DNA of 64,000 nucleotides, taken from positions 95,724,362 to 95,788,361 of the forward strand of contig NC_084759.1 of NCBI RefSeq assembly GCF_028858725.1. Direction: 5' to 3'. Below, in pieces: positions 25,669 to 37,500 of the stretch. The notes beneath the pieces are model-generated. The model saw only the letters and a program-made list of their open reading frames with translations. It did no database searches and had not been told where the DNA came from. This stretch comes from Colius striatus (Eukaryota; Chordata; Aves; Coliiformes; Coliidae). Position 1 is the first letter of the stretch, and each line of letters starts with the position of its first letter. A program made the position numbers and the translations under genes.

Positions 25669-25688
25669 GAAGAGAGAGAGAGAGAGAA
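25669..25688. repeat. (GA)n microsatellite
   Basis: About ten GA units directly after an A-run (25661-25668), so an all-purine tract of almost 30 bases. Confidence 0.9.
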
Positions 25689-25976
25689 ACCTCCAATATG
25701 TTCAGTAATTTCATCCCTTGCTGAGACAGCCTGGCAAGTGGCTCTTATGCTGGGATGCTGAGCTATAACAGAGCATAAACCCATCAAAGGCAGAGACACC
25801 AAGGGGAGCGCAGACACAATCAACTCTCCAATTTCCAGCCATCCAGGCTTCTCACTCAAGGCAAGCAATTCAACAGATCCTTTGCAGAGCTGTTATTAGG
25901 AACTGCTCAAGAGAGAGGGAGTGCAGAAGGTGTTCCCAGCAGCTGAAACCTCACCTCCTGCCCTGCAGCCACAGCC

Positions 25977-25994
25977 CAGCTCAGCTCAGCTCAG
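25977..25994. repeat. (CAGCT)n short tandem repeat
   Basis: Three and a half CAGCT units. Each junction also gives an AGCTCAGCT-type E-box-like word, but it is most simply a short simple repeat. Confidence 0.8.
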
Positions 25995-26779
25995 GAGCAT
26001 TGTTAGTCTATCTGTCTTTAGGCTGGTGGGAAAGTGAAGCTTGAGTTTCTTTGTGGCTGTTGTTTGGTGCCAACAAAGTTATCTTATCTGAGTTATCATC
26101 TTCACAGTATGGTTTTGCAAGCCTGTTCTTTTCTCCCTACAGCCTTTGGTCAACATCCCTGTATGAGGACTTCTCTCAGGCGATCCTCTTCCCTCTCCGT
26201 CCTCTACCCTCCCACAGGCAGGTCTCTATGCTTAGTGGTAAAAACTGTTCATGGATGTTGTCTGATCTTTTCAGGGGACTGACATCAAAGGGGAGACTGT
26301 GCAAAAAAAATATATTACCTTCAGTAGCAAAAAAAACCCCATTGGAAGGCAAATGCAGTAAGCATTGTTTGTAATTTATGCTTATCACTTGTAGTGCATG
26401 GTAGCACTAAGTCAGGCCACAGTTATGCCAAGCCGCATGCAGACACACAGATAGTGTCTCCATTTCAAAGAGCTTAGGACAAGTCAATGAGTGGCTCACC
26501 CCAGTAGGGAGAGGGGCTGCAGCTGTGGGCAGCAAAGTTGCCACATGGGATGAACCAGGCATGAGTGTGATGGTAGATAGTTAAGGGCCTTCAGGCTCTG
26601 CCAGAGTGTCCGCTCAGAAGGTGGAGTGGGGAATGTGGGCTTGGTCTGAAGAAAAGGGCTCAAGCAGGGATTTGAGTCACGAAAGGCTTTCCTAGTAAAT
26701 AAACCTTCCATTCAGAAGCTGAATGGTAAAATCATCTCTGTTTAATACAGTTGATAGGGTGTTTTTTTTTCTTGTTCAG
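25995..26779. other. Non-coding stretch, no gene recognised
   Basis: Unique sequence. Two plus-strand frames (26034-26282, 26051-26374) overlap in different registers, which argues that both are chance. Confidence 0.5.
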
Positions 26780-26904
26780 ACAAAAACAACAACAACACAA
26801 TGCACCCTGCAAGCTAAGTGTGAGAAACCTGCTGGTTACAGTCCTCTCCTGAGGCAGGAAAATATGATCTCAAAGCTCCTTGGCGTGTATGAGGTCTTCC
26901 TTGG
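26780..26904 (+). other. Candidate exon (125 nt), unproven
   Basis: A strong T-rich tract ends in 'cttgttcag' with AG at 26778-26779. The segment closes at 'cttgg' followed by a full-consensus donor GTGAGT (26905-26910). One frame is open through the whole segment and is stopped by the TGA inside the donor. Residues are unremarkable (Thr-rich start from a CAA repeat). No partner exon was recognised, so a non-coding RNA exon or a chance pairing of splice-like sites is more likely than a protein exon. Confidence 0.2.
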
Positions 26905-26910
26905 GTGAGT

Positions 26911-29284
26911 GCTGTAGCCACTGTGTCTCCTGAGTAAACCTGGAAGAAGCTCTTCTTTTTGAGATGAATCTGATCTTTCTGGTTTTGTATTTGCTTTTAA
27001 ACTTAGGCAAACCAGGTGAAGCTAAGCAATATGAGCAGCTTAAGTTAACCCAATCACTTGTACTTTCTGATGGTGTTACTATTTGGCAAAATTTAATACA
27101 AGTCTAACTGAGAAGTTTTGTCCCAAACAGGCACATTGATGTTACCTCACTGTTACTCATTCAGTCCCAGGAATGGTGCCTGATTGTGGTGGGTATCGAG
27201 GAGGACAGAGTCCATGTCCCACAGAGCAGCTGGTCTGAACATCATCACCTCTATAAGAAGAAATGTTGTTTCCCTTTCCTTTCCCTGGACTTTGGAGGGA
27301 CAGATATAGTGACTTGGTTCAAATCAGGACAGGAGAGGGGTTTCCTCAGGGCTACCCTTGCCCCTGGAGAGGCAATAAGAAAGAGATGGAGACAGGGCTA
27401 GAGGGCTACTGCTGACTTTAGTGATAGGAATAGCTCCTCAAAGTGAAAGGTGAGTACAGTGACACACCAAACTGAAAGGTGACATTAAAATATGATGGGA
27501 CATGAGACATTTTCACTGCTGAATATGAAACATCTAACCGATTCCTTGCACAGCTCATGGAGAGAGAGGGGATCCTTCCAGAAGTTATTCAGAGCTCCTC
27601 AGGGGAAAATGATCCCTCGTTCTGAGGGGCACATGTTATAGGTAACCTTGGTACTTTCTGCCAGGTGTCGTCCTGAGTGCCCATGCTGGAGACAGAAGCG
27701 GTGGCACTGCCCCTCAGCCACTGCCTTGAACACCTTGTTTTTTCCACTTAAATTAGTGCCTGGGTGCAGCAAGGCTCCCTTGGGGAACAAGGGACCAGCT
27801 TCTGAGGATGAAAAATCAAGTTATGGCAGATACCAGCCAAAGAGAGGGAAGAAGCAGTAGCTCATGTTGCATGGGCAGTGAGGCTGCAGGTGCCTGGCCA
27901 CTGCCCTGGCATGGCAACTACATGCTCCCAGAGATGTTTTCCCAGCAGGATTGTCCTCTCCAGCAGTGTGAGTGGATCTAGCCCATTGAAAACAATAACC
28001 CAGCAGCCAGTCAGTCCACTCACTGCATGGCTGCTGTCCTGCTCCCTGCCCCAGGAAAGTCTCTGTGCAACTGCTCTCACCCAGCTGCTGCAGGGCAGAT
28101 AGACTCAAGCAAACAGGTGCTGAGACCCCGCAGATCTGAGCAGCAGCAAAAGTCCTGCCCTGTGTATACCAAGAGGCTCTGTTTTCTGAAAAGTTGATTC
28201 ATCATCTGGTGTGCAATAAGCCAATCTACACACAGAGTTGAGATACTGCTCTACTTCGTGTCTGCACAGAGATGGGTGCTAGGGGATAATGCCACAAAGC
28301 TGGCACGCTTGTCAAAAGATTCTGTGCTGTATCTATACACAAAAGTTATAGATTTCATACACTCTCTGTTACAATGATTGGTTGGTGATTAGCATGCAAT
28401 TATAATATGGCTTACATAATCATTTTACTATTATGCATGCCCAGGGCAAGGGTCTTCATCTGGGCAGGGGTCTTTTTGACCTGTGGGTATTTATAATGTA
28501 GTTCAGTTAGGTATACCTAGCCCTTGCTTCTTTCTGCCAAGTCAGCCCCCTCTTTAGAAAATTAATTAGTGTGTCTGTTCTGAGTCCATAGGATGTTCTT
28601 TGCAAAGGATATTATCTTGATCAGCACAACTTAATGTTAGTTACAAAGTTATGGTTTCTTTCATCTGGCAACAGCACTCACAAGGAAAATGAGGGAGGAC
28701 ATTTTCCTATTTTGGTTCCAGCAGCTCCCTGCATTTTGGCCCCTTGCTCCAGGCCCTGTTACGTGCCTATTGGGTCTAAATGTTATTAGGCAAGGACAAA
28801 ACCTGCAGGTAAGCCTCTCACCGAGCCACAGTAGCAACACAGAGGAAAGCACAGCTCCTGCTGGAGGTGACACAGATGCCCAGGGTGGGGGACAACTGCT
28901 GCCAGTGGCGGGGACACAGGTGCCCACGGCCCACCACTTGCCCCTATTTGGTGCTGATGGTCATTGTTGCTTCCCACTGCCCAGCTGCCTAAGATTCCCC
29001 CCCTCTTCACCCAGACCGAAAGCAAAACGGGTAACACAGCCCCCATTCAGTGGAGATTAAATGCCTGAAATGAGCCACACCTCTGAACAATTGCTTCCTC
29101 CAGGAGGACCAGCATTCAGCAGCCAGAGAGCCCATTGATCCCCGCCATAAAGGAGGTGGGGGCCCGCAGGAACACAGTTTCCCGCCACCCCCTTGCATCA
29201 GCTCCCTGAGCCTCTCTCCTCTGACAGTCCACTTTGCCCATGTTCCCCTTCTGTCACATTTGTCTCCCCAGAGGCGGGCAACTG
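26911..29284. other. Non-coding stretch, no gene recognised
   Basis: Unique sequence, GC-richer at 27.6-28.1 and 28.7-29.2 kb. Overlapping open frames occur on both strands in these GC-richer parts, which is expected by composition. AT-rich 28360-28640 carries several ATTA cores but no firm signal. Confidence 0.5.
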
Positions 29285-29520
29285 TCTTAAAAATCTCTCT
29301 CGTTCATCCCGCAAGGCATCGCATTCCTCGCTGATCGCATTAGGGTCCATCATCTCACAACTCTCCCTCTCTGACAATTAGTTACTATAATTCACACTGT
29401 GCAATCAGCTGTTAAATCCTCATTTATGTTAATTTGAATGTGAATGTGCTGCTCAGCAAAATGTTAGATTGCCATGTTTACAAATATACTACAGGTATTT
29501 AGAAATTTAGATGATACAAA
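29285..29520. promoter_or_regulatory. Candidate conserved enhancer
   Basis: An abrupt change from GC-rich to evenly mixed sequence with 'gatcgcattagggtccatca', 'ctgacaattagttactataa', 'gcaatcagctgttaaatcc' (CAGCTG E-box) and 'catttatgttaatttgaatg'. The density of homeodomain-like cores and preserved CpGs (four CG in 29295-29340) is unlike neighbouring neutral sequence. This is one of the most enhancer-like blocks of the window by eye. Confidence 0.4.
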
Positions 29521-31230
29521 ACATACTGCTTAAGCTACTTGTGATGCCAGTTTAAATAACTTAAGCCTATTTATCAGTTATTTAGCAATTCTTTGCACAT
29601 ACTACTGTTTTTCTTCATGCTGCCCCTTGTCACACAAGCAAAAAGATGCTTCCTTTTAAAAAAAAATGCATATGTAATCTAATAACTGGTAATCTCAGTG
29701 ATAGAATTTAAATACATGCAGCCTCTACATGGGTAGTACAATTTAACCAAAATACATTTTTCTAATCCGTGAAAGCATCCTTTAAAGCTGGTGCATTTAC
29801 AAATGAGGCAAGTAATAAAAAAAAATAAAAGAGGAAAATAACCTCTTTGGCTTAGCACTAGTAGAAGCTCTATCTTAGAGAATGTAATGTGTCCATGTGA
29901 AGTGATTTTCCCCGAGCTATTACAGTATAATAAGCTCAAGAATTAGTTTCAAGTTAAAGTTTATCTCATTATGTGCCCTGACCTGTATGCATCTCACACT
30001 TCCCATCAAAAGCTGATTTCTTCTAATGGTTTTTCTTCAATGCAGTCAGCCAGGTTAGGCCACTTAGTTGCATAAAGCCTGCCTCTGATGCAGAAACTCT
30101 TCCCCTGGTCCTTGCTGGGAGTGAGTTCAGAGGAAGTCCCACCTTCCACCACATGGAAAGCAAGCAGAAAAGCAGCTTTCCTCTGTGTTAAGCATTGCCT
30201 TTTCATTTACAGCACGGAGATCAAGGCCACCCTGATTGCCCAGGTAGGGGATTTTTGTGGGTCCAGGCCATCCAAGCACATCCATGCTCATATCACACCA
30301 AAACGGGAAGTGTGGTGAGACCAACACACTAGTAATTTTCTCTTTGGCTAAACACATTGTATTGAATTAATGAGGAGAAGGAACTGCATCTCAGTCCAAA
30401 AACCCTGTCAACTTTCAATAAAGCTGCAGGTTACTTACCAAGTCCTACACAGCAACTGTCTGCTGGCTACTTCTGCTTCCCTTTGTCCCTGGATAAACAG
30501 AGAACAGCAAGTTCCAGCCTTGCCATGAATTTTGATTGCTGAATGAGTCATCACAGTTGCAGCCTTAGTCCTGCCCTGGAACCCTGAAGTCACAGATGCT
30601 ATCTGTCATTACTGATCCTTCAGCCCCAGAGCCACTCTGAAGCCTTTAGCCCTGAAAAGAAGGAAATGGGTGAAATCCCCATAGACAGTTGCCCAAAACA
30701 GAAGTGCTTTTGAAGTCAAGAGAAGCTGCATGTTTGCAGTTTTGAGGATGTCTGTCACTATTTGCAGCCATACACATGTAAGAATGGCAGGGCATTGCAC
30801 ATGGCTCAGGAAGTTTAATTCCCACATAGTGGGTGTCCTACCTCTCTTCTACCCAAAATGCATCTCATCTAAAAGAAAAGAAAGCATCTTAAAAGGAAGA
30901 TGCTAAGTGTGAGAACAGCATGCCTAGAGTCGGATTGGGTGATGAATTCTGTGGTTTGGGCTTCCCTGGAGCTGTAGGCACCTGTAGCCTCCTGCAGGCT
31001 CAGTTCTCTATTTGCATGTCCAAGGCTTCATTGCAGACAATAGCACCTGCAGGAAGGACTCAGACCCAGCAAAGGAGAGGCACTACATAGAAGAGAGTTG
31101 TCACATATAGGAATAAAGACAACTAAGATAAGAAAGGCCTCAGGACTTCCTGCCAGAGCCCTCTAAAGCAGAGTAGGGAACGGTGGAAGCCATGTGGATG
31201 GCCTCGGACTCATGCTCTTAGGTCAGGAGT
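29521..31230. other. Non-coding stretch, no gene recognised
   Basis: AT-rich until about 29.95 kb, then mixed. A weak exon-like segment lies at 30046-30120 (AG at 30044-30045 after 'tttttcttcaatgc', GTGAGT at 30121). No coding signal. Confidence 0.5.
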
Positions 31231-31234
31231 TTTG

Positions 31235-31258
31235 CCCCCCCACCGGCCCCCCACCCCG
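31235..31258 (-). other. G-quadruplex-prone C-rich tract
   Basis: C7, then ACCGG, then C6, A and C4. Read on the minus strand this gives at least four runs of three or more G with short loops, the pattern of an intramolecular G-quadruplex. No gene start is evident next to it. Confidence 0.6.
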
Positions 31259-32299
31259 AGCTGAACGGTTTTTGCCTTCACAAACTGGTTCATAGCGTGA
31301 CTGCCATCTAAAGTAGAGAGTCATGTGCTGCTTGCTCCCAGAAGCTGGGAATATCCCACACCTGAATTATCAGGAAGGCAAAGGCAACAGTAGAGAGGAC
31401 GGAGGACAAGCAACTGCACCATGAAGATCAGCAACACAGGGTAAGGTCTGCTGTCATCTACTGTCTCCATCCTTCTTGGCCCCAGCCCCAAGGTAAATAA
31501 AACCAGCAGTGCTTTCTTTACAATTATTCACCTCATTAGCAGGCTGCATTTCAGTCCTGGCTCTGGAGGTGTCCCGTGAAGTGCTAAGACTCTCCAGTGT
31601 CTAACAGAGCATGAAACATATGGATTGCCCACTGGCTGTACTGCCACCTCCAAATCCATGGGTCGAGCTGAAGAGACATTCCACTTCCCTAATATGAGAT
31701 GGCTTTGATTTTTAATATTTCAAATACATTTCATGCCCTCTTGGTGGAGCCCCCTTTCATTTCTCCTTAGTGGGAGCTGTGATCGCCAGGTAACCATGAC
31801 AAAGTTACTTTCTGTCAGAGAATCCTCCTGTCAGATTCTCAGCCCTACAATTGGCTCTTTTTGTGAAAGCACTGGGAAAAAAAAATATATATTTGTTATG
31901 TTTATTCAAATGTAGAGTTTCCTCCAAGAAAAAAAAAAACACACCACACTTTTTTAAAAGATGAAAAGTCAGTCGTTCAGACAATCTTCAAAGTGCTCGA
32001 CTTAATCCGTTGGGGGACTCGATTTTGCTTTTCTCAGTGCAGATTTCTTCCCCCCCCTTGTTCACACACCTTGAGACAAAGGCTATAGTTAAGAAGGCGA
32101 AGGGGGAGGGAAGAGGGGGCTTTTTTTTGTGCGGGATGCGTAGCAAATTTATTCTAGAGACCGCCTGAAATAGGCTTCAGAAAATGGATAGAGTGTCTTC
32201 TGGAAGAAAAGGCCCCTAAGTAAACTCCAATGCCATTCAGAAGATTTGCTCCGGCACTTAACAAGTGGAGCAGGAAGAAAGAAAAATCTGTTGTCAGGT
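31259..32299. other. Non-coding stretch, no gene recognised
   Basis: Unique sequence with a short (TA) run inside an A-rich tract at about 31878-31892 and A-runs at 31930-31941. Nothing coding. Confidence 0.5.
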
Positions 32300-32660
32300 T
32301 TGGGGTGTTTATCAGCTACCCTCTAGACACTTGACCTGATGCCGGGGACCCCCTAATCCGCTGATCTGCATGCGGCGAGCCTTGCAGGATTCAGGCCCAC
32401 GGCCGCCGCCGCAATGGGCTGGAGCACTTGTCCTAATGCGCTGATCCTGCGGTACATTGTGTGCCACTCACCTTCTCCCGCCTCCCGCCTCCCCCCACGC
32501 CGCTCCCCCCAAATTTAATTCTACTCACAAATTGTGAAATAAGTTGTTTGGGCTGGATTTGTCGAGTGAATTGTCCTCCTAATGAAACAGTCTGGTCATT
32601 ATACAGTTGTCGAAGGAAGATTTAGCTCTCCCATACCCCAAGACCCATGCAGGTTAACGT
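32300..32660. promoter_or_regulatory. Candidate conserved element with preserved CpGs
   Basis: Contains 'ctaatccgctgatctgcatg' (OTX/bicoid-type TAATCC), 'cctaatgcgctgatcctgcg' with a similar layout about 80 bases later, a short CCGCCGCCG block at 32400-32411, and AT-rich 'aaatttaattctactcacaaattgtgaaataag' after a C-rich strip. The two related CTAAT..GCTGATC words and the retained CpGs in otherwise CpG-poor DNA suggest selection. No start codon plus open frame fits an exon. It may be an enhancer or a small unmethylated element. Confidence 0.42.
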
Positions 32661-33019
32661 TTTGCGACGGACGGTTGACAAAGGAATGAATAGCCCAACA
32701 CTGTCAAATCAGGCTTACAAACAGCTTGGCATACAAACAGTTACTGCTTGTGTGCATGTGGATTTAGGGTCCCCGGTCTTTTAATGGCACAGATTTGTAA
32801 GTACAAATCGTTCAGTCTTCAAACTGTTTGCAAAGGGAAGAAAATGACCAAAAATTAGTTTGTCTTAGGAGTTGTTTCCTACTTTTTCTACCATCAAAAA
32901 AAAAAGAAGAAAAAGTGAAAAGGTGGATCAGGGGAGCACCTACTCCTACATTTGGCAAAGGGCAGGCTACTTGGGCAACCTGGTTTTGCCAGAAGCCCCT
33001 GAGCTGCTACTGTCCTTTT

Positions 33020-33200
33020 TCTTTCCAAAGCGGTAAAGAAGCCCGATCGAATTAATTCTCAGATCTTGGGGATTTGCAGCATTCATTTCAATGATTTTTA
33101 ATACCTGCTGATTAAAACTGTTTGCAATATTTTTTATATTTTTAATTGCATTAATCATTAGCTATAATTGTTTAGATTTATGAACTCTTTTGTTCAGCAG
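33020..33200. promoter_or_regulatory. Candidate AT-rich enhancer core
   Basis: Has 'cgatcgaattaattctc', 'caatgatttttaatacctgctgattaaaac' and 'ttaattgcattaatcattagctataattg' in under 150 bases, an extreme density of TAAT/ATTA cores, next to the 32.3-32.7 kb element. Regulatory role is inferred from motif density. Confidence 0.38.
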
Positions 33201-35659
33201 CTATGCGTGAACTAGATGAAAACAGCTTGATTTTCACAAGGTTTTCACATTATTTTCTCTAATGAATTGAACTAAGCAGAAATCCCAGAGTAAGAGTAGA
33301 CTGTGGAAAATTTTTACCAGGTGATTTATCACCAGAGGGACACTTTAAATCTGGATCAGTTTTATTAAATCTGCCAGGCGTTTATTAAAGCTGGAGCAGG
33401 AATAATAGCTGTCTGCAATATCACATAATGACCATCATTCTGCAAAGCCCTGAAATAGCCAGCTGAATATGGTTTTCAAGTAACAAACAAGGATAATCTC
33501 AGGACGTGTTTGAAATAACTTGTGAGAGCTGGCCTCATCCAACGTGGGTTTTGTTCACAAGGATGTGGGTTTACAAAACCCCTTTTCCACAAAAGTACAG
33601 CATTGGGGCTGGGGTTTATGCTTTGGCTCCTCATCACGACTACTTACTGCTTTGAAACTTGGAAGAACTAAAAGCCACATCCCTGGTGATATGTAGGGAT
33701 GAGCAGGTGCCTTGGCTGCTCCCCATCGGATGTCCCCTAGGGATGACTCTGCACATGTAGTGCTGTCCCCTCACATCACACTTGTGGGGGTGTTATTGTG
33801 ACTACGTGGGACAACGGAGAAAGTTTGTTTCCAACAGACTTGGGAAATTAATGTGAAAGCCATAGAGGCATTGATATAAAAGCTCTGCCACATCCACAAT
33901 AGTTGAGACTGGAGGCTGTAGTGCTCAGCCCTACTCTCGTGAGACTTGTACTGGTGTGGGTTTTCAGGGCTATTGGAAAGATTTTCCTCATTCCAAACAA
34001 GGGCAGGAGAGATGTGATTCTCCTTTCTCCTGCTTGTAAGGCCATTTGTCCTGCCACTATCCCATTCTGCAGGCCACCGAGGATGGCAAAGGGACCTCTT
34101 GAGCTGAGACAACGGCCTCCGCTTTTACAGGAGAGTGACAAGGCAGGGGGATGCTTGGCGTATGCTGCAAGCCCATGTGCCACCTTTATCCAGGTGACAA
34201 GAAATTTTTGTTTTGTTTTTTTCACATGGGTTTGAGGATGCTAAGGTGGTGCCATTAACAGCAGGCACCCTTCAGCCTGGATCTGTATTCATGTGGCATA
34301 TCTCCCACTGCATCCCCTGGGGAGCTGCCAGCTTGCTCTGCCCAGGCCAACCCGAAACCATGGAGCTGACACAGTCTTGCATCTGAAGCCAAGCTCACAA
34401 GCCATGCTCAGTCACACAGTACCTAACTGTGCATCTCTGGAACTTGTTACAATTTGTTCCTCTGGAGATGCTGATCTCGCTCTTCCCTGACTATGGAAGA
34501 AGCCTGGAGAACACCTTTATGCTGAGCACCTAGCTGAGTTGGACAACAGGGGACAAGATAAATCTCATACCCTGATGTATCCTAAGGTGGCTTCAAAGGT
34601 CTGTGTTACTCCTGCTGCAATTCCCGCAGAACACACAGACAAGGAGGTCTGTGCCTAAATACTGGCAATCAGAGAAAGCGTATGGTAGGTCCCTATCTCC
34701 CAGATAGAATCATGCCAGGAGGAAGAAGGACACAGAGCTGTATCTGTGGTAGTTTCTGCAGCCCTGGTCTCCTGGCTCTTGCCCTCCTGGTCATGTCCCT
34801 GAGCCTGGAGCCACTCCAACACCAGACATCACTTATTCACAAGTTGACATGGGTGTACCCAAATTGGATTGCAGAGTAGAGGCATCCCAATGTGGACCAG
34901 CCATGTAGTGAAACACAAGAACCAAAATGGACTGATAGAGGAGATGGAGATGGGAGTGTCTGAAGCTAATAAAGCAGAAAGAGGAAAAAAAAATAGAAAA
35001 AGATGCCTTTTGGTGAAAAACTGAAGGTTTGTGGGGTTGCTGGAGTTTGCAGTGGGGCAGGAAAGGAGCTTTTGCATTTTGGTAAGGACAGAAGGTAGAG
35101 TCTGCATGGATGTCTGATAGGGGAACTACAGATTTAATGGAGTTGTAGTACTGTTTTGGATTAAAGCATTTTAATAAAATGAGTGCGATTGCCAACTATC
35201 AATCTATTGAAAAGTAGAGAGGAATGCACTTTGTTAAAGTATTGCAAACAAGTTCTGTCCCTCAGCTTTTAAAAATCTTTGGTGGTAGTTGCAGTTATGC
35301 AGAACTTCTGAGAATCAGAGCACAGTGTCTAAAATTGTCCTCCCTGACAATGAGCCCTCTCTTCCCCAGCTTGTACACCCTTCAGAAAACACAAGACTGA
35401 GAGGCTTGACAGCTGAAAGAGCACAGCTCAGCTTTCAGACACCTGGTCATCCTTTAACATACTGCAGAGGGTAGAAGTTACCCACGTCAGAGCTTTTGTA
35501 CAGACACTGAAGAGCAAATAACATCGTGTAGGGTTTGGGGTCTTTTTTGCCTAGTATCACATCAATGAGAGAAAGCCAAGTTCCTTTTGTGTATGAGAGG
35601 GAAAGGGGCACCAAAGCAGCCTGGTAACACAGAGCCACTGCAACGTTTTGGAACAATTT
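33201..35659. other. Non-coding stretch, no gene recognised
   Basis: Unique sequence. Open frames up to 125 codons on either strand near 33.8-34.2 kb overlap each other and have no domain. A-rich 34980-35005. No repeat family recognised. Confidence 0.5.
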
Positions 35660-36260
35660 TCCATGCCGGTGTTGTTGAGCTTTTCATCTTTTAATTTAAA
35701 GCATTCACATCCTCTTGATGTAAATTACCTTCCTATTTGAAGGGCCCCCGAGATTACTAGGCATCACTACCAGCATATGTACCATTTATGCATTACACTA
35801 CTAAAAGAGTTGTGAACTGTGTTGCCATTAAAAATGGAAAGACAAAACGGGCCAGTGTGGCTCTGTTATATTTATTAATGTGAGGAAGAAGGGAAAATAG
35901 GAATTTTTATCAAGCTGCAGCTAAAGGTCCACGCACAGGAGTTCAACAGTAAGATTTTTAAAATTCAAAACATAAGAATAAGCAGCACTTCATTGCAGAC
36001 TTGAAAGATAATTGTGCAATTAACTGTATGAGGTCAATAATGCCAGAGCTGGATGCTTCTAACAGATAGGGATAATCAATTCAGCCTCTGTATGAAAGGC
36101 TTGGAGGTAGCAATGGAAAAATAACACCGCACAAATGTGTCAGTGTTATAATGAACACCAGAAAAATCATTATTGACTTTTTTTAAAACTTATTTTAAGT
36201 GCTAGCACACAAGTATCTTCTTTGATTAAATGTGACTTTAGAATTTTGCTTTAAGTTCAG
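35660..36260. promoter_or_regulatory. Candidate conserved enhancer block
   Basis: Reads as two islands. 35680-35880 has 'atcttttaatttaaagc', 'gatgtaaattacc', 'catttatgcattacac' and 'ttatatttattaatgtg'. 35990-36200 has 'gataattgtgcaattaactg', 'gggataatcaattcagcc' and 'aatcattattgac'. Paired half-sites such as ATAATTGTGCAATTA are near-palindromes typical of homeodomain-dimer sites. Inference from motif content. Confidence 0.38.
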
Positions 36261-37129
36261 TGTTTGACTTGATCTAAGCAAGGACATTAATTTAGAAATG
36301 GAGCCAAATCTTCTCACTGCAGTTTCAGTGTCTGCACAGGTAGCTGCCATGAAAGTTGTCAGCAGTGATGTCTTGCCCTGGTTTGTTGAGGAGGGGAAGG
36401 GAGCCATCTGAGCTCTCCCCCATGTCTGAGCTCTTGGCCATGTCAGATCTTGTGCCCAGGACTGGCAATCACAGAGTCAGGAGGAAAGAAACATGGAGCC
36501 ATGAGGTTGTGGTAATAGACAGTAATATCTCTTTCTTGCTTAGGTTTTCCTCTATAATCAGGCTGAGCTTCAGGCCACACAGAGGGCCTTAAAGCCCTGT
36601 GGACTAGAAGCACTGTCAGACTTCACCTGGGCTTGGTATTTACCATTCAGTGTTGTGACTTGCTCATATAGCTATTGTCACAGCAGGGTGGGGAGGATAC
36701 TTTCATGGATGAAACCGAGTCCAAAAAGCCTTCTGGGAGAATGTTAGTGAATGACACAAAGCATCATTGCTTTCTATGCCTGTGCCCTGTCCTCCCACCA
36801 TCATAGAAGTGGCACAGGCTCTACCACCTCACGGCCACTCTGGCACTTGCCAATACCAGAGTCAAGTAGGGGCAAACCACCACAGGGCAAGCAGGGACAG
36901 TAACCACTGTAAAGTGGTGACACTAGGGAAAAACAAAGACAAAGCCCTTTCTGTTCTCATGGTTATAATTCCACAGGTCTTACCACAATCTCTTCCATGT
37001 GCCTTCTGTCCCACTTCTGGAGAAGTGGGAGGGGAACAACCTCACTGCCAGGCAAGGGGAAGATGGTGTCTTACAAGACATCCCCTCCACCTGCAATGCC
37101 GGGATTTGGCCATTAAAACAAACCTCAGC
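36261..37129. other. Non-coding stretch, no gene recognised
   Basis: Unique sequence, a 130-codon plus-strand frame at 36767-37159 without domains. It overlaps another open frame in a different register, so I judge it chance. Confidence 0.5.
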
Positions 37130-37500
37130 CTGCAAAACTATTCAGCTTCAAGTGATTAAAAGGATTAATTTGGTGATGCTGCAATCAGAGTGAGAGCACG
37201 TGATTCATTATTCATCAATTAGGGGTCTCATCCGCACACGGCTGATTAGGGTGCATCATTGCCTCAAATTAAGCACAAAAAGGATGTTTTAAAGCAACCA
37301 TATGGTTCTACTTCAGAAGCAGTTAGCTTACAAATTGAGCACATTGACTAGTCATAACTATTGATGAATGAGAGAAGAGTGCATCAAATTTATTTAGAGA
37401 GTTCCCTCTCCACTTTTGCTGTTGGGTTGGGTTTTTTTTGACTAATGTGATCTAATGAATAAGCAGAGTCAGCTTTAATTGCTGACTCACTATTAGTTGA
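37130..37500. promoter_or_regulatory. Candidate conserved enhancer with E-box and homeodomain sites
   Basis: In order: 'gtgattaaaaggattaattt' (GGATTA, bicoid/OTX type), a CACGTG E-box at 37197-37202, 'gattcattattcatcaattagg', 'cggctgattagg', 'ctcaaattaagc', and at the right 'cataactattgatgaatg' and 'gctttaattgctgactcactattag'. TGACTCA at 37482-37488 is an AP-1 type site. The concentration of recognisable sites without repeats makes this the strongest motif cluster in the window. Function and target gene are unknown. Confidence 0.42.
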
